DNA of 64,000 nucleotides from Solen grandis (lineage: Eukaryota > Mollusca > Bivalvia > Adapedonta > Solenidae): the NCBI GenBank assembly GCA_021229015.1, contig CM037783.1, positions 56,130,169 through 56,194,168 of the forward strand, written 5' to 3'. The notes under the pieces are model-generated. The model worked only from the letters and a program-made list of their open reading frames with translations, was not told the DNA's origin and ran no database searches. Below, piece after piece: positions 34,052-46,130 of this stretch (the stretch's first letter is position 1; each line of letters starts with the position of its first letter). Made by a program: the position numbers and the translations under genes.

Positions 34052-34778
34052 TGTTGTTTTTGTATGGTGTTGATGTCGTTCAATGGTGGCTGAACAAACT
34101 TTTACCATGTAGTGTTTTAAAACATTGATTTTTACCTTGACAAAGGCAAGTTTTGCCAAAATGATTGAGTGCATGACTTCAATTGTTTAATGAATGATTT
34201 CCCCCTGGAAGTCCTACATATTTATTCCTTCATAATTTTGCAATATAAGATAATGGTCTGTCTTACTGACTGAATCAAATGGCGGAATGGAAAAATCCTA
34301 TCAAATACAAGATTTATAATTCACAATGAAAAGCAATTGCAAGATGTTTTTGTCACTTTGTTTGTTGAACCCTGTAACTGAAGATCACAAGCTTGTAAAT
34401 TTCTGATAAAAGTCTCGAGTAGATCCGTAAGCGGAATAAAAATATATTGATCCAGATAAGATATATAGACTGTCTTATTGTATATATTGAGCTAATTACA
34501 TGAGCATACCCGGACAAGTTCAAATTGTATGCCAAAATAGATAATTCCTTATCTCCTGTACAGTACTTTATGGAATTTTCAGCTTTCAAATTTTCTCTTT
34601 TTCTATTTTTTTTCCCCAGAAATTATGAAAAAATAAGTAACATTGTTGAGGCCATGTTTTAAGGTCTTCTGGTGAAAAAAAATTTGGATTCAGTAATTAA
34701 AATTATAGATTAAATAAGTCATCTTACCAATATGAATTTCATACTTCATCTAAATATGCCTTTTTTTTCTCCAAAACC
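34052..34778. other. Unassigned DNA
   Basis: AT-rich; nothing recognised. Confidence 0.35.
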
Positions 34779-34983
34779 TAAAAGTTAAAAGTGGCCTAAA
34801 AATTTTTTTTTAATTTCATGTTGGAAAGATCGAGTAAGATTATATCTTTATAATCTCAGTTTTGAAAATATTAAATGTAATTTCTGTTTATATGCAGTAT
34901 TATGCACTGAAAATACATAAACATGCATACTTTTACAATTTATTTCAACTATGATTTGTTTAAGGCCACTTTTAACTTTTAAA
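34779..34983. repeat. Inverted repeat pair, MITE-like
   Basis: 'TAAAAGTTAAAAGTGGCCT' and 'AGGCCACTTTTAACTTTTA' lie about 160 bp apart. A second inverted pair (ATGCACTGAAAAT / ATTTTCAGTGA) overlaps the right arm. The ends are not sharply defined. Confidence 0.55.
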
Positions 34984-35149
34984 CTTAATTTATGCATTTT
35001 CAGTGACTGGGAAAGATTTTTGATCAGTGTAAAATTTTGCGTTATGTTTATTTTTCACAAAAGAATCTTTGTGATGTTTATTCATGGTTCACACAGGTCT
35101 TGAAAAAAACCTTGAATTTGATGACTGTCTTAAGACTTGACTATTTGAG

Positions 35150-35275
35150 TTTACCGTCGCTTCAACAGTATTTCAGTCATGTAGCGATGACCAGCTAATT
35201 ACAGGTGGAGGAAGACCCCGAATGCACGGAAGCATCCGGGTAGAACCACTGACCTACCGCAAGCCAGCTGGCTGT
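35150..35275 (-). mobile_element. SINE type 2, 5'-truncated, minus strand
   Basis: On plus: 'TTTACCGTCGCTTCAACAGT', 'CAGCTAATTACAGGTGGAGG' and 'GAACCACTGACCTACCGCAAG'. No tRNA head. A short CTGTCTT word lies on both sides. Confidence 0.7.
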
Positions 35276-35897
35276 CTTGAAAAACCCATGAAAATCACAT
35301 TTTGCTTTATAAACCGTTGAAAAACACTGAAATTTAACTGAAAGGTCTTGAAAAACCATTGAATTTGAAATTTCATTATATATATTGATCACAAAAAATT
35401 GTTTATTAGGTTCTAGGGAAAAACGAGGTTTGTTCCTTTCATGCCTTATTTAAACCATAAGTTGCGGATTATGAAATTCATTAATTTTGAAATTTAAGGC
35501 CTTAAAAAAAACCTGAAAAACCCTTAAAGTTTGCTTCAGAAAATTTGTAAGAACCAGGTTATTATTTTTAAGTGACAATCTTTAAGTGACATTTTCTTTT
35601 CTGTGACTTTTTATCATCAGGACTCTCTCCTTTTATGGCTTTTTCAGATTTGTTGTGATCATGTATCATATGATATTTTGTTGATTTAATCAAATTCTTA
35701 TCATATAAATTTTTGATTTTGATTATTGAGTCTACACATTTCTAAATGCATTTAATCATCAAATAAAATTTTAAATGGAACTAAGAGGTTGACATGCACA
35801 TGATTTCACCTTACCAGCACATGAAATTAATCGTAGATTGTACAGTCCTATCAATGTTGAGCTGACCTAGGGAAATTAGACATTATTTCATTTTTTT

Positions 35898-36054
35898 AAG
35901 TCCAAATGGCTTGCTGTAGGTTGATGGTTCTACCCGGGTACCTCTGTGTACTCGGGGTCTTCCTCCACCTGCAATTAGCTGGACGTCGCTATATGATTGA
36001 AATACTATCGCAGCAACGGTAAACCCCAATACAACAACAACAAGTCTAAATGGC
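35898..36054 (+). mobile_element. SINE type 2, 5'-truncated, with target duplication
   Basis: The body at 35911-36041 begins in the central domain and ends CCCCAATACAACAACAACA. AAGTCCAAATGGC (35898-35910) and AAGTCTAAATGGC (36042-36054) flank it with one difference. Confidence 0.85.
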
Positions 36055-37440
36055 ACCATAGGGCATTAGCAATTTCTCAAAATCCCCCCCTCCCCCCTGG
36101 GGCTAGTACTATATAAATTGTTAAATTCCCGCCCATAGTGAATGGTCTTATTCAAAAAGACCCATGTATGCCTTGACCGCCCCCATCCTTGGATAAAACA
36201 TTGATTGGTGCATAGCTAATGGTGCTGATTTTGAGCTGGACTTACAATGGAGCAAATATAAATTTTAAATGAATACATTCAGATTACATAACTTATCCTT
36301 ATTCATGGTTTCTGTGTCAGTGCAATGTTCACTAGCTGTAGATCAAATTATATCACAACATTGGGAAACCTGATTTACTTTGATTAAAACTACTCCAATG
36401 CATGTGGGCTGTATTGAACCATTGGGTAATGAATTGATCCCTCCCCCTCCACACACACACACACACACATACACACAGTCCTTCTCTCTTAACTCCCTCT
36501 GTCGAACTCAGAACACCCGATGTTGTTATGGTATAGACAAAATTTTACTGATATTTTGTGTGTGTGTGTGTCACTAGTACTGTGATGGAGTTACATAAAT
36601 GGAAATGATGTCTCATTAGAGACCATTGAACATGATGCCATAGGATAATTCATGCTGGGAATTCTGGTAATTATATATCTTTAACTGTATTAGATTTGTT
36701 ATATTTAGATTGATTTGTTTCGTGGAATTAGATAAGTTACTAGTATAATAATTAATTATTCTCCAGATTTGTTCCTTGAAGGGAAAATTTTATAACTTTG
36801 TGATTTGTAAACAAAATATTGACCAAATGTAGAGTCCGTTTTTAAGCTGTTTACATTGTCAATATTATGTGGATATGAGATTATCAGGAAACAATTTTTG
36901 ATAGTGTCAGCAACAATTAGTTACCAGCAATAGACAAATTGAAGTTAATTACTGACCTGGAATATATTGATAAAATATAATAACACTACAAAAAAAAATT
37001 GTCACTACAATTAGATGTTGCCATATAAAAATATGCATGTAGTAGCTTTTACAAGCCTCTCAAAACTGTTATGCAAATTAATTTGTGAGTTTCATCATTT
37101 TTAACCATTGAAACAGTGATATTTATTCATGAGTGACTGATGATCTTTTCTGTTTTATAAATTTGATTGCCATTTAAATAGGTAAAAAATTGGGTTTGGC
37201 AGCCATGCTGAAAAAAAAATTAGCCGTATATTATGTGGTAACGGAGACAGAAAACTCTCATATATAGTCATAAAGGTATAGGATTTAAATGTTGGTGTAA
37301 AAACGAAATGTTTATGTGGCTGGTATTTGATTAAATTTTATCACTTGTTTTATCACACTTGATTCCTTTGACCTTTAGAGACAGTGGCAGGATAGAGTTA
37401 CTGGCACCAAACCACTTTTCACCAATGCTTCCGGGTTTGA
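36055..37440. other. Unassigned; (CA)n and (TG)n tracts
   Basis: A (CA)n tract at about 36451-36475 and a (TG)n tract at 36557-36571 lie 80 bp apart in opposite sense. Otherwise no recognised feature. Confidence 0.4.
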
Positions 37441-37625
37441 TTCCTGGCTTGAATTCCATCAACCATTCTTAGCGCTAAGTGATACTTAAATTTTGTTTCT
37501 CAAATTAAGTATCCAAATAGTTCATTTCTTATTAACAAATATTATTAGTTATTAAGGTTATAATTCATATCATCTTTTGAAGTCATGTATTTGAATATTT
37601 CATAAAACGGTGGTAGAATGTGTTA
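37440..37625 (+). mobile_element. GAATTCCACC MITE, partial
   Basis: 'GGCTTGAATTCCATCAACCA', 'TTAGCGCTAAGTGATACTTA' and 'TTATTAAGGTTATAATTCAT' match the better preserved copy at 39.3 kb and the fragment at 14.2 kb. The right inverted end is not found. Confidence 0.6.
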
Positions 37626-37864
37626 TTCCTAATTAAAGAATTTGAATATTGTTTAGCACAGTTGTTTAAAGAGACCCGGCTTAGAGTAATGCAGGTCAAA
37701 TATACAAGGAGGTATTTGGTGGTCTCGACAAATTGTGTTTTATCCTAGTTTTTTCATGTGGCCACAGTTTCCCATTGACCATGTGTTTGCTGTCAGGAAT
37801 GATTTACATTCACATATTGGGAAAAACTATTTTGAAAATGAATCAATAAAAAAATTGTGTGTAC

Positions 37865-38010
37865 TGTTACTATATACCGGGCATGTTAAAGAACCAAGGG
37901 GTCTGTTCGGAACACTCGGATCCCTTGCATCTGCATCTGTTTCTGTGTGTAGGTGCACCTGACAGTAAAAGTCCAAGAGCACCCCAAAGTCAGAGATGCT
38001 GGGCCTTTAA
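37865..38010 (+). mobile_element. SINE type 4, 3' part
   Basis: 'ACCGGGCATGTTAAAGAACC' and 'AAGGGGTCTGTTCGGAACAC' match the end of the 17.4-17.7 kb copy, with an extra downstream segment. Confidence 0.65.
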
Positions 38011-38488
38011 GGTGTTTTCTGTCAAAAAACGTATATACAATTTGCAAAACAAGATGAAAAATGTTTAAGTTTAGACATTATAAGATCATCTGAATTGGGA
38101 GCCATAAACACATTATTTATGGGTTTGTTCAGATATTAAAATGCTATTTTGTTATAGTAATTGTACCCTGTACATCAGAGATGATAAAGAGCCAATTCTC
38201 GGAAGTAATGCTATTCAGGAAACGATACATTGAGACATTTAAACAGAAGGTCATGTCTGTATTAGACAGATATATTATTGTCATGTGATGAACATTTCAG
38301 CTAAATTTGACATTTTATTGTATGTTTTATGATTTGGCAACCTATAAAAAGTTTGATTTTTATAAAGTTTATTGTGTTATTAAGTTTGTAAAATCATTTT
38401 TAGAGGGACAGAGTAGGGAAGAATATGATCAGCTTGTTTTATTTTCTGAACTATTAAATACACACTTGAAAACATCTGATGTAAGCAG
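38011..38488. other. Unassigned DNA
   Basis: AT-rich; nothing recognised. Confidence 0.35.
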
Positions 38489-38606
38489 AGGTGACACATA
38501 GGGATCACTTATCCGTCATCTGTCCGTCCATTTGTCCCTCTGTCTGTCCATCACACCTTTTCTGTCGTGCTTCAGCATGTGACAGGTGTTTCAAAGAACA
38601 CTCTTG
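38489..38606 (+). mobile_element. Miniature HINE-like element, family e
   Basis: AGGTGACACATAGGGATCAC, then a GTCC/GTCT tract at 38523-38552, an approximate inverse of the 5' motif (ATGTGACAGGTG), stem GTGTT/AACAC (38586-38601), and CTCTTG before a T run. It lacks a minisatellite core. Confidence 0.55.
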
Positions 38607-39268
38607 TTTTTTTTTCAAATGGGAGTAAAGTGACACCTTGATAATTATATTATTAATGAGACAAATCTTGAAATATTAGGGAATCGTTTAGGTATAAATG
38701 GACAATTCTGTACATGATGGAAGACCTGAAAAGTATTTAAATCATAACTTGGCAGGATCGTTTGTTATGCTTTGGTATAATTAATTAATGTCCCAATGAC
38801 AATATGTCAGTCATTTAGGGTCTGCATGAAGTAGATAAATTGCTGCCTCATATGGCTAGTGGCATACCCAATCGCATTATCCAGAAACTTTGCAAACTAA
38901 TCTTTCAAATATCCTTATGTACTAAACAACAAGCTTAATGAACCCTTTACTTCTTTTTCACTTATTTTATTGCATGTGGCAAACAGAGTAGACCCAGACC
39001 AAACTCTTATAGGAGACATCTGATCAGGGTCTGCTTCCTTTTCTCATACAATATTGGAGCTCAGATTCAACACCAATCTGCTAAAAAAACATATGATCTT
39101 CCAACGGTACTCATGTATAGCGCAGCGTATATAGAAAAGATGTACTTCAGTCAGATTGAATTTAACACAGTCTGTGTGGCAAAGAATATTTATTTCATAA
39201 TTCATATGCCATTTAAAGCTCACTAAAATCCACTAAATGAGAGAAATCCCATGATAACTTGTTATCCA
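38607..39268. other. Unassigned DNA
   Basis: No gene or repeat recognised. Confidence 0.35.
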
Positions 39269-39489
39269 GGCTCGAATTCCACCGTCAATAATTTGGTGCT
39301 AAGTAATACTTAAATTCTTTAACTAAGTAGATACACATTCCACCATTACTAGAAATATCACTAAGCTGAAATTAATTATTATGTTAAGAAATGAAATATT
39401 TGAGTATTTTATTAGAGAAACAAGATTAACAAGATTAATGAAATTCGCCATTTTACTTGGCGCTAAGAACTGTTGGTGGAATTCGACCC
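39269..39489. mobile_element. GAATTCCACC MITE, 221 bp, both ends present
   Basis: Ends GGCTCGAATTCCACC and GGTGGAATTCGACCC are inverted copies (14 of 15). The inner GGTGCTAAGTAATA and TTACTTGGCGCTAAG also pair. Fragments of the family lie at 14.2 and 37.5 kb. Confidence 0.8.
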
Positions 39490-40171
39490 AATCTACATAG
39501 AATTTATATATCTCACTGGATGAAAACCAGCCCTGCATTCAGTTAACCATAGCGCTTGCAACTGTTATGGAAGTGGTTCACTGCTTACGCTCTATATGAT
39601 ACGATAAAACAGGGATGCAAACGCTAACGTTAAGGACTTTTATTGGTAACTGAATGCCAGGCTGTACTCACTTATTAAGGGCAAGCAAGATTTTTTTGTT
39701 TATGATTTTTTTCAGACAGATTTATCCCTGTACCAGTAAAAATCTGTGTTAGGCCACAGTCTCAAAAAAGTTAGGTAGGGTAAGGAAATCCAGTCATAAC
39801 AATGAAAAAAAACACAAATCCTAACATACATTTGGCGGCCCAAAATGGCTGCTAAATCCTTTACAGTCAGCGGGTTTCACAAGAATTTTTAATCAAACAG
39901 AAAATACATATATTTGTTTGCATGATAGCTTCATTAACCAATATATTCAAATTAAGTTATCATATTATCCAATTAGCTACAATCTGATATCACAATTATG
40001 ATCAATGGATAACCTGATTTATACTAAAGAGCATGTGTTTGTTGTATTGTTTTTTTGTACAGTTGATGTTTTAATGAATGGATTGCAGAATAAAGGATTT
40101 CAGAGCTGATAATGTTTTTATTTGTTTGGCAAAAATGACTGGATTTAATTAAATTTTTGGATGATTTTTTT
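39490..40171. other. Unassigned DNA
   Basis: AT-rich; nothing recognised. Confidence 0.35.
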
Positions 40172-41842
40172 AGTCCCCTACAGGTGTTTACACTGGAAGG
40201 GACTATAGGTTCCAGAAATATGAATCTGTATGTACTTGTATAAGTTATATTGATAAAACTTCATATATGAATAGATGGAGATATATACATCACTTTTTTT
40301 AGCTCACTTGAGCATAGCTCAGGGTGAGCTTCTGTGATCACTTGATTGTCCGGTGTGCGTCAACAATTTCAACAATCTTCTCTGAAACTACCAGACAGAT
40401 TTTCATCAAATTTTGCCAAAATGATACTTATGATAGCCTAATGCAAATTCCATGAAAAACTCTGGTTGCCATGGCAGCCAGGAGGGAAAATCTTTAAAAT
40501 GCCTTTTCTCAGAAAGATATAGACCTACAGATTTGATATTTGGTACATAGCATCAGCTCATGTTGCCTCAACATCAGTGCAAAATTTTTGCCCCTGGGAT
40601 CACAATGGGTCACGCCCAAGGACCACACCCAGATTTTTGTATAGAACTATATAGGGAATTCTTGAAAAATCTTCTCTTCCGAAACCACTCCATGGATTTT
40701 CACCAAATTTCACTAAAATGATACTTATGTAAGCCTGAGGTTAATTCCTAATTTTAATTGAATTTCATGATGAACTTTGGTTGCCATGGCAACCAGAAGA
40801 CATAACTTGTTTGTTGTGCATCCACAATTTCAGCAATCTTCTCCTCTGACACAGCCAAATGGATTTTCATCAAAATTTACCAAAATGAGACTTATGATTG
40901 CCTAATGCAAATTCCTATTTTTTTTTTAAATGACATGAAAAACTCTGGTTGCTATGGCAACCAGAAAGGAAAATCTTCAAAATGCTTTTTCTCAAAAATA
41001 TAAAGACCTACAGATTTGATATTGGTACATAGCATCAGCTCATGTTGCCTCAACATCAGTGCAAAATTTGTGCCGCTGGGTCACAATAGGCCACGCCCAT
41101 TGCCACACCCGGATTTTTATATAGAACTATATAGGAAATTCTTGAAAAAACTTCTTTCCAAAACTAGTCCATGGATTTTCACCATATTTTACTAAAATGA
41201 TACTTATGTTATCCTTAGGCTAATTCCTAATTTTTCTTGAATTTCATGAAGAACTTTGGTTGCCATGGCAACCAGAAAGATATCTTCAAGATGTGTTTTC
41301 TCAGAAACATACAGACCTACAGATTTGATATTTGGTACATAGCGTCAGCTTCTGGTGCCTCAACACTATCAACAAATATATGCATCAGGGTTTACATGAG
41401 CACAACCAGATTTTGTATGGAACTATATAAGGAAAATAAAAAAATCTTACTTCTGAAACTATTGGTTAGATCATAAAGAATATTCATTGCCATGGCAACC
41501 AGAATGCATAACTATAAAATGCCTTCTCTTAGAAACATACAGACCTACAGCTTTGATATTTGGTATAAAGTATCCTCTCATGGTTCCAGCCTTTCTACAA
41601 CAAACCAAATTCAGGTGAGCGATTTAGGGCTCTCTTGGCCCTCTTGTTTTTTTTCTGTGGATTAAAATTATGGTTGCTATGGTAATAGAAGTAGTCAAGA
41701 TGTGGCTTTAACAGATGGATCCTTTGATAACCCAAGAAGTGTACAAGCTAGGTTAATGAAAACTAGTATGTGAATAGATGGACTTTATGCACCTTAACAG
41801 TAGGGGACTTAGTTGTTTATTGTGAGCTACACTGGAGACTTG
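40172..41842 (+). mobile_element. HINE-like family b, copy 1, interrupted by copy H
   Basis: Starts AGTCCCCTACAGGTGTTTAC with a hairpin partner AGGGACT, breaks at 40300, and resumes at 41647 with 'TTATGGTTGCTATGGTAATA'. It ends with the inverse motif AGTAGGGGACT (about 41800) and CTTG at 41839-41842. The intact relative at 59.3 kb shows the two parts were once adjacent. Confidence 0.75.
40301..41646 (+). mobile_element. Family a HINE copy H, nested in family b
   Basis: AGCTCACTTGAGC after a T run, short GTCCGG tract, and about four diverged units, most carrying 'GGTTGCCATGGCAACCAGAA', CAGGTGAGCGATTTAGGGC, a weakened stem-loop and CTCTTG at 41641-41646. Confidence 0.75.
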
Positions 41843-42250
41843 TTCTACACTGATTGCAAAACATTTTTGTCACAATGTAAGTAATTCTATATCCTTGGTG
41901 CAGATGGCTGCAAATGTGTGGTCTTTAAAGGGAGGAACCAAGGGTACTAACAATAGTAAACCAATGTCTGGATGGATGACCTTTGAACTTATGTATGCAG
42001 TGACCAGGTATCCATTTGATAAATATGTTATCCTGGCACCCATTTTTTGACCTCTAGAAATAAACATTTTTACCTAATGAATATTTTTGTTGATTAATCC
42101 TGAAATGATTTATGAAACAATGAACTTTTCTTTGCCTTGCTGACTGTGTAGAATCTGAGCTACAGCCCTACCTAGAAGAAGCTGTCTGATCTGGGGGGCT
42201 GCCTTGTTTGCCAATGTGTCAAGACCAGTCTTTGTGAGATAAGCAGTTAA

Positions 42251-43442
42251 AGCAGCTCATTCACAGATGATTGATGGAAATTAAAAAATATTTTTCTACT
42301 CTCCCTTGTTAATGCTGGTGAATCCATTGTTTCCTGACAAATAAACTTGGAAAATGTAGGTCACATTGCATGGGAAAGTGCTATGTTCATAAATGCAACT
42401 TTAACGAAATTGGTTAAATTTAGAATACAATATCTCCACAGGACACTTTCTGTAACATGGCATCTTTACATGTAACAGTTCAGGGTAGTAATTTTGTAAG
42501 TTCATCTTATGAAGTTAGCGCATCCGGGAAAAGTGAATGAATCTAAAATATAGATTTTATCAGTCTAAATATAGTTTCAATACTGTTTGTGATGGCCTGT
42601 AATGGGGAAACCACCCATTTTTAGCTCACCTGAGCGCAGCATGCTCATGGTGAGCTATTGTGATCCCCTTTTGTCTGTGCGTCTGGCGTCAACAATTTTC
42701 TTTAAACGACATCTCCTCCTAAACCACTGGGCCAAATTGGATGAAAGTTGCCTGTGATGTTCCTTGCATGAAGTTCTACCAAATAGTTCCAGTCTGTTGC
42801 ATATCTGGGTCACACAAGCTAAAAATAGATTTCTTAAGTTAAATCTTCAAAAATCTTCTTCTCTCAAACCGTAGGGCCTAGAGCTTAGATATTTGGTGTG
42901 TGGCATTGTCTTATCTTATGGACCTCTACCAAGATTGTTCAAATCATGGCCCTGGGGTCAAAATTGGCCCCACCCTAGGGGCACTTGATTTTACATAGAA
43001 CTAGAAAAATCTTCTTGTCAGACACCACAAGGCCTGGAGTTAATATGTTTACTAGTGGACCTCAACCAAATCTGTTCAAATAATGGCCCTGGTGTCAAAA
43101 TTGACCCCACCCCAGGTGTCACTTGATTTTATATAGACTTATTAGAGCTATGACCTTCAAAATTTAGATGGCAGGTACAGTTTTTGTGTGGAATTTAGAT
43201 GATCTTGCTGTACTTCAGCATGGATTATTATATTCAGTATGACTCATAATACAATTATTGGCAATGAAGGCAATGTTTCTCGGGTGAGCGATTCAGGGCC
43301 ATCTTGGCCCTCTTGTTTTTTTACGATCACAGATGGATGCATTGGGTGACATTGTGTCTGTAGATGGGTATTGATAGACACAACACTCATATATAGTTAA
43401 AAATCAAATTCTTAGTCAAAGACCATCTGTGAATGAGCTGCT
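42251..43442. mobile_element. TIR element (AGCAGCTCATTC) carrying copy I
   Basis: AGCAGCTCATTCACAGATG at 42251-42269 has a perfect 19-bp inverted partner at 43424-43442. About 490 bp remain once copy I is taken out. A related, partial copy is at 53392-53640. No transposase is seen. Confidence 0.8.
42623..43315 (+). mobile_element. Family a HINE copy I, nested in the TIR element
   Basis: AGCTCACCTGAGC after TTTTT, 'TCTGTGCGTCTGGCGTC', internal repeats with 'GGCCTAGAGCTTAGATA', CTCGGGTGAGCG, stem-loop AGGGCCATCTTGGCCCT, CTTG and a T run. Confidence 0.75.
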
Positions 43443-43593
43443 GTAATGGGGGACATTAACAACTACTGATGCATGCTTTTTCATTCATAAAATGTTTTAG
43501 AAAAGTCCAAAATGAATAATCTATGTCTGCCCTTTCAAAATGATTCACCATAATCAAACTCTGTCAAATACAAAATATTTATACCTTTTTTTT

Positions 43594-44321
43594 AGCTCAG
43601 CTGAGCACAACGTGCTCAAGGTGAGCTATTGTGACCGATGAATGTCCATTTTCCGGTGTCCATCATTTGGCGTCTGTCGTCAACAGTTAACTTAAACGAC
43701 ATCTCCTCCTAAACCACTGGACCAGTTTTAACGATTTGTTTAATAAAAATTGAATTATTTTGATCTGGTGAAAAACATTGCTGCCAGGGGGCAGAGCCCA
43801 TTTTCCTAATATGTATATAGTACGAATTTGAAAAATCTTCTTGTCCAAAAGTACTGGCTAGATTTCAAAGTTTTTTGGCAAAGATGTTCCTTAGGTCACT
43901 CTCTACCAAGATTGTTCAAGTTATTTGATCCACCGAAAAACATGGCTGCCAGGGGTTGGAGCCCGTTTTCCTTCCATGCATAAAGTTCAAATTTGAAAAT
44001 TCTTCTTGTCTAAAGGTACTGGCTGGATTTTAAAGTGTTTTTTTTTTTGGCACAGTATTCCATTGGTCACTTTCTACCAAGATTGTTCATATTATTTTGA
44101 TTTTTTAAAAAACATGGCCACCAGGGGGCTAAGCCCATCTTCCTTATTTGTATATGGTACAAATTTGAAAATTCTTCTTGTCCAAAAATACTCATTTGAT
44201 TTATGGCTGACAGAGGACAGAACCCATTTTCCACAATATCATAAGATATTTGCTGTTTCTTTTCCTCCCAGTAATACCTGGTTCTCAGGTGAGCGATCCC
44301 AGGACCATCATGGCCCTCTTG
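43594..44321 (+). mobile_element. Family a HINE copy J
   Basis: AGCTCAGCTGAGCACAACGTG hairpin, 'GTCCATTTTCCGGTGTCC' tract, about 130-bp units with 'AACATGGCYGCCAGGGG', CTCAGGTGAGCG, a stem-loop with one mismatch, CTCTTG. Its internal units match those of the inverted copy G2. Confidence 0.75.
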
Positions 44322-44605
44322 TTTTTGATAATTATCAGTGGTATTGACATTTTGGATTACTACTCTATGCATGATAACAATTTGAAAGGTTAATTGCTTG
44401 ATCAATATGATGCCTGTCTGTTTTACAGAAATCTAAAAATGCCAGTCAGTAATGATATGATACGTACTGTTAACTGGATATTTTGATATCAAAGAAAGAG
44501 AATCATATTATTGTTATAGCATGTCATGAGTTATATTGCATTGACTGTTGAATCTAATTATATCTGTAAAAAAAGGATCTTTTTATCCAGGTTTAATCTG
44601 GTTAT

Positions 44606-46130
44606 TATGTCTCCCCCCACATTTATATGGGGATGGGGGAAGCATATTGTTTTTGTCACTGTTGTCTGTCATACAGTTTTTTTCCAGAAAATAACTTCTC
44701 TTCTACTTATTCTATTGTAGTGATCTCATTTATGGATAGAACTTGTTTAGAGGAAGTGTCATGCACAAGATCCATAACTCTGCCATAACTATTTTTGCAC
44801 ATTTTCTTGTCTCATTTTGTCTTAATTTCCAATCAACACTGTACATTATAGATATTTATGTCTCCCCCCCCCCCAATCAACCCTATATTTAGATGGGTGA
44901 GACATTTTGTTATATGCCGCTGGAGGCGGTCATTCATTGCCGTCATCTTCTCTGTCTGTCCATATATTCATTTCTTTTGAACCTAACTCCTCCTTTTAAA
45001 ACTTGGTCAATGTCATTACTATAATGGGCAGATGTGCATGAAGCAGTGATTTTCCAGTTCATTGATTTTTGCAAGAGTTACGTACCTTGAAACTTAGTCT
45101 CTGTAGCTTATTGATATTGCATCCTCGTGAACGCAATCCCTCCTGTTTCTGACTGAATCTTTTAAAAACTTGGTCATTGTCATTACTATAATTGGTAGAT
45201 GTGCATGAAGTAGCGATTTTCTGGTTCATTGATTTTTGCAAGAGTTATGTCCCTTGAAACTTAGTCTCTGTAGCTTATTGATATTGCAGCCTTGTGAATG
45301 CAACTCCTCAGTTTCTGAATGGATCTTTATGAAACTTAGTCAATGTCATAACTATAATGGGTAGATGTGTATGAAGCAGGGATTTTCCAATTCAGCGATT
45401 TTTGCAATAGTTTTGCCTTTCGAAATTTGGTCTCTATAGCATATTAACTTGAGAACGCAACTCCTGAGTTACTGAATAGATCTTGATCAATGTCATTATT
45501 ATAACGGGTAGAAGTGCATAAAGCAGGGATTACCCAGTTCAGTGATTTTTGCAAGAGTAATGTTCGGGAAGAAAATATGATACATAGTGACACTGCCATT
45601 TGCCTAATTTCATTCTTTCATGGAAAATACTTGATGAGAGGAAGTGTCATGCACAAGGTCCATAACTCTGACATCAGTATTTTTGCAGTTGTCTGTCACA
45701 CTTTTTTTCCCCCAGAAGATAACTCCTCTTCTACTTATGCTATTGTAGTGAAATTTCATTTATAGAAAGAACTTGATGAGAGGAAGTGTCATGTAATCAG
45801 TAATCATGTAATCATGGCATCAGTAATTTTGGAGTTATTTCCCCCTTTTTACAATTTGGTGTCCACAAAATAACTCTTGTTCTTCTTATGCTATCGAAAT
45901 GAAATTTCATTTATGGAAAGAAATTGATGAGAAAAATTGCCATGCACATGGTTGATTACTCTGGCCTCGGTAATTTTTTAGTTATTCCCTTTTTCACAGT
46001 TTCTTGACTGCAAGACTCCTATTCTACTTAAGCTATTGAAACAAAATTTAATTATGGTAATTATGGAAAGAAATTGATGAGAGGAAGTGCCACAAACTCT
46101 GGGCTGAGCTTGATCAATATTTACTAGTAG
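44606..46130 (+). repeat. Minisatellite-bearing repeat S1 with nested S2
   Basis: S1 begins ATGTCTCCCCCCAC with a GGGGGA partner. Its ~150-bp units ('ATAACTYCTCTTCTACTTAT', 'GAGGAAGTGTCATGCACAAG') occur at about 44690 and again from 45590 to 46090. Between them lies S2 (about 44850-45560), with its own GTCTCCCCC start and ~166-bp units ('GATTTTTGCAAGAGTTA', 'GTAGATGTGCATGAAG'). The order suggests S2 entered S1. Confidence 0.65.

Noticed and set aside
44606..46130. Possible protein-coding repeat array
   Set aside because: Units carry stops in all frames and vary in length out of frame.
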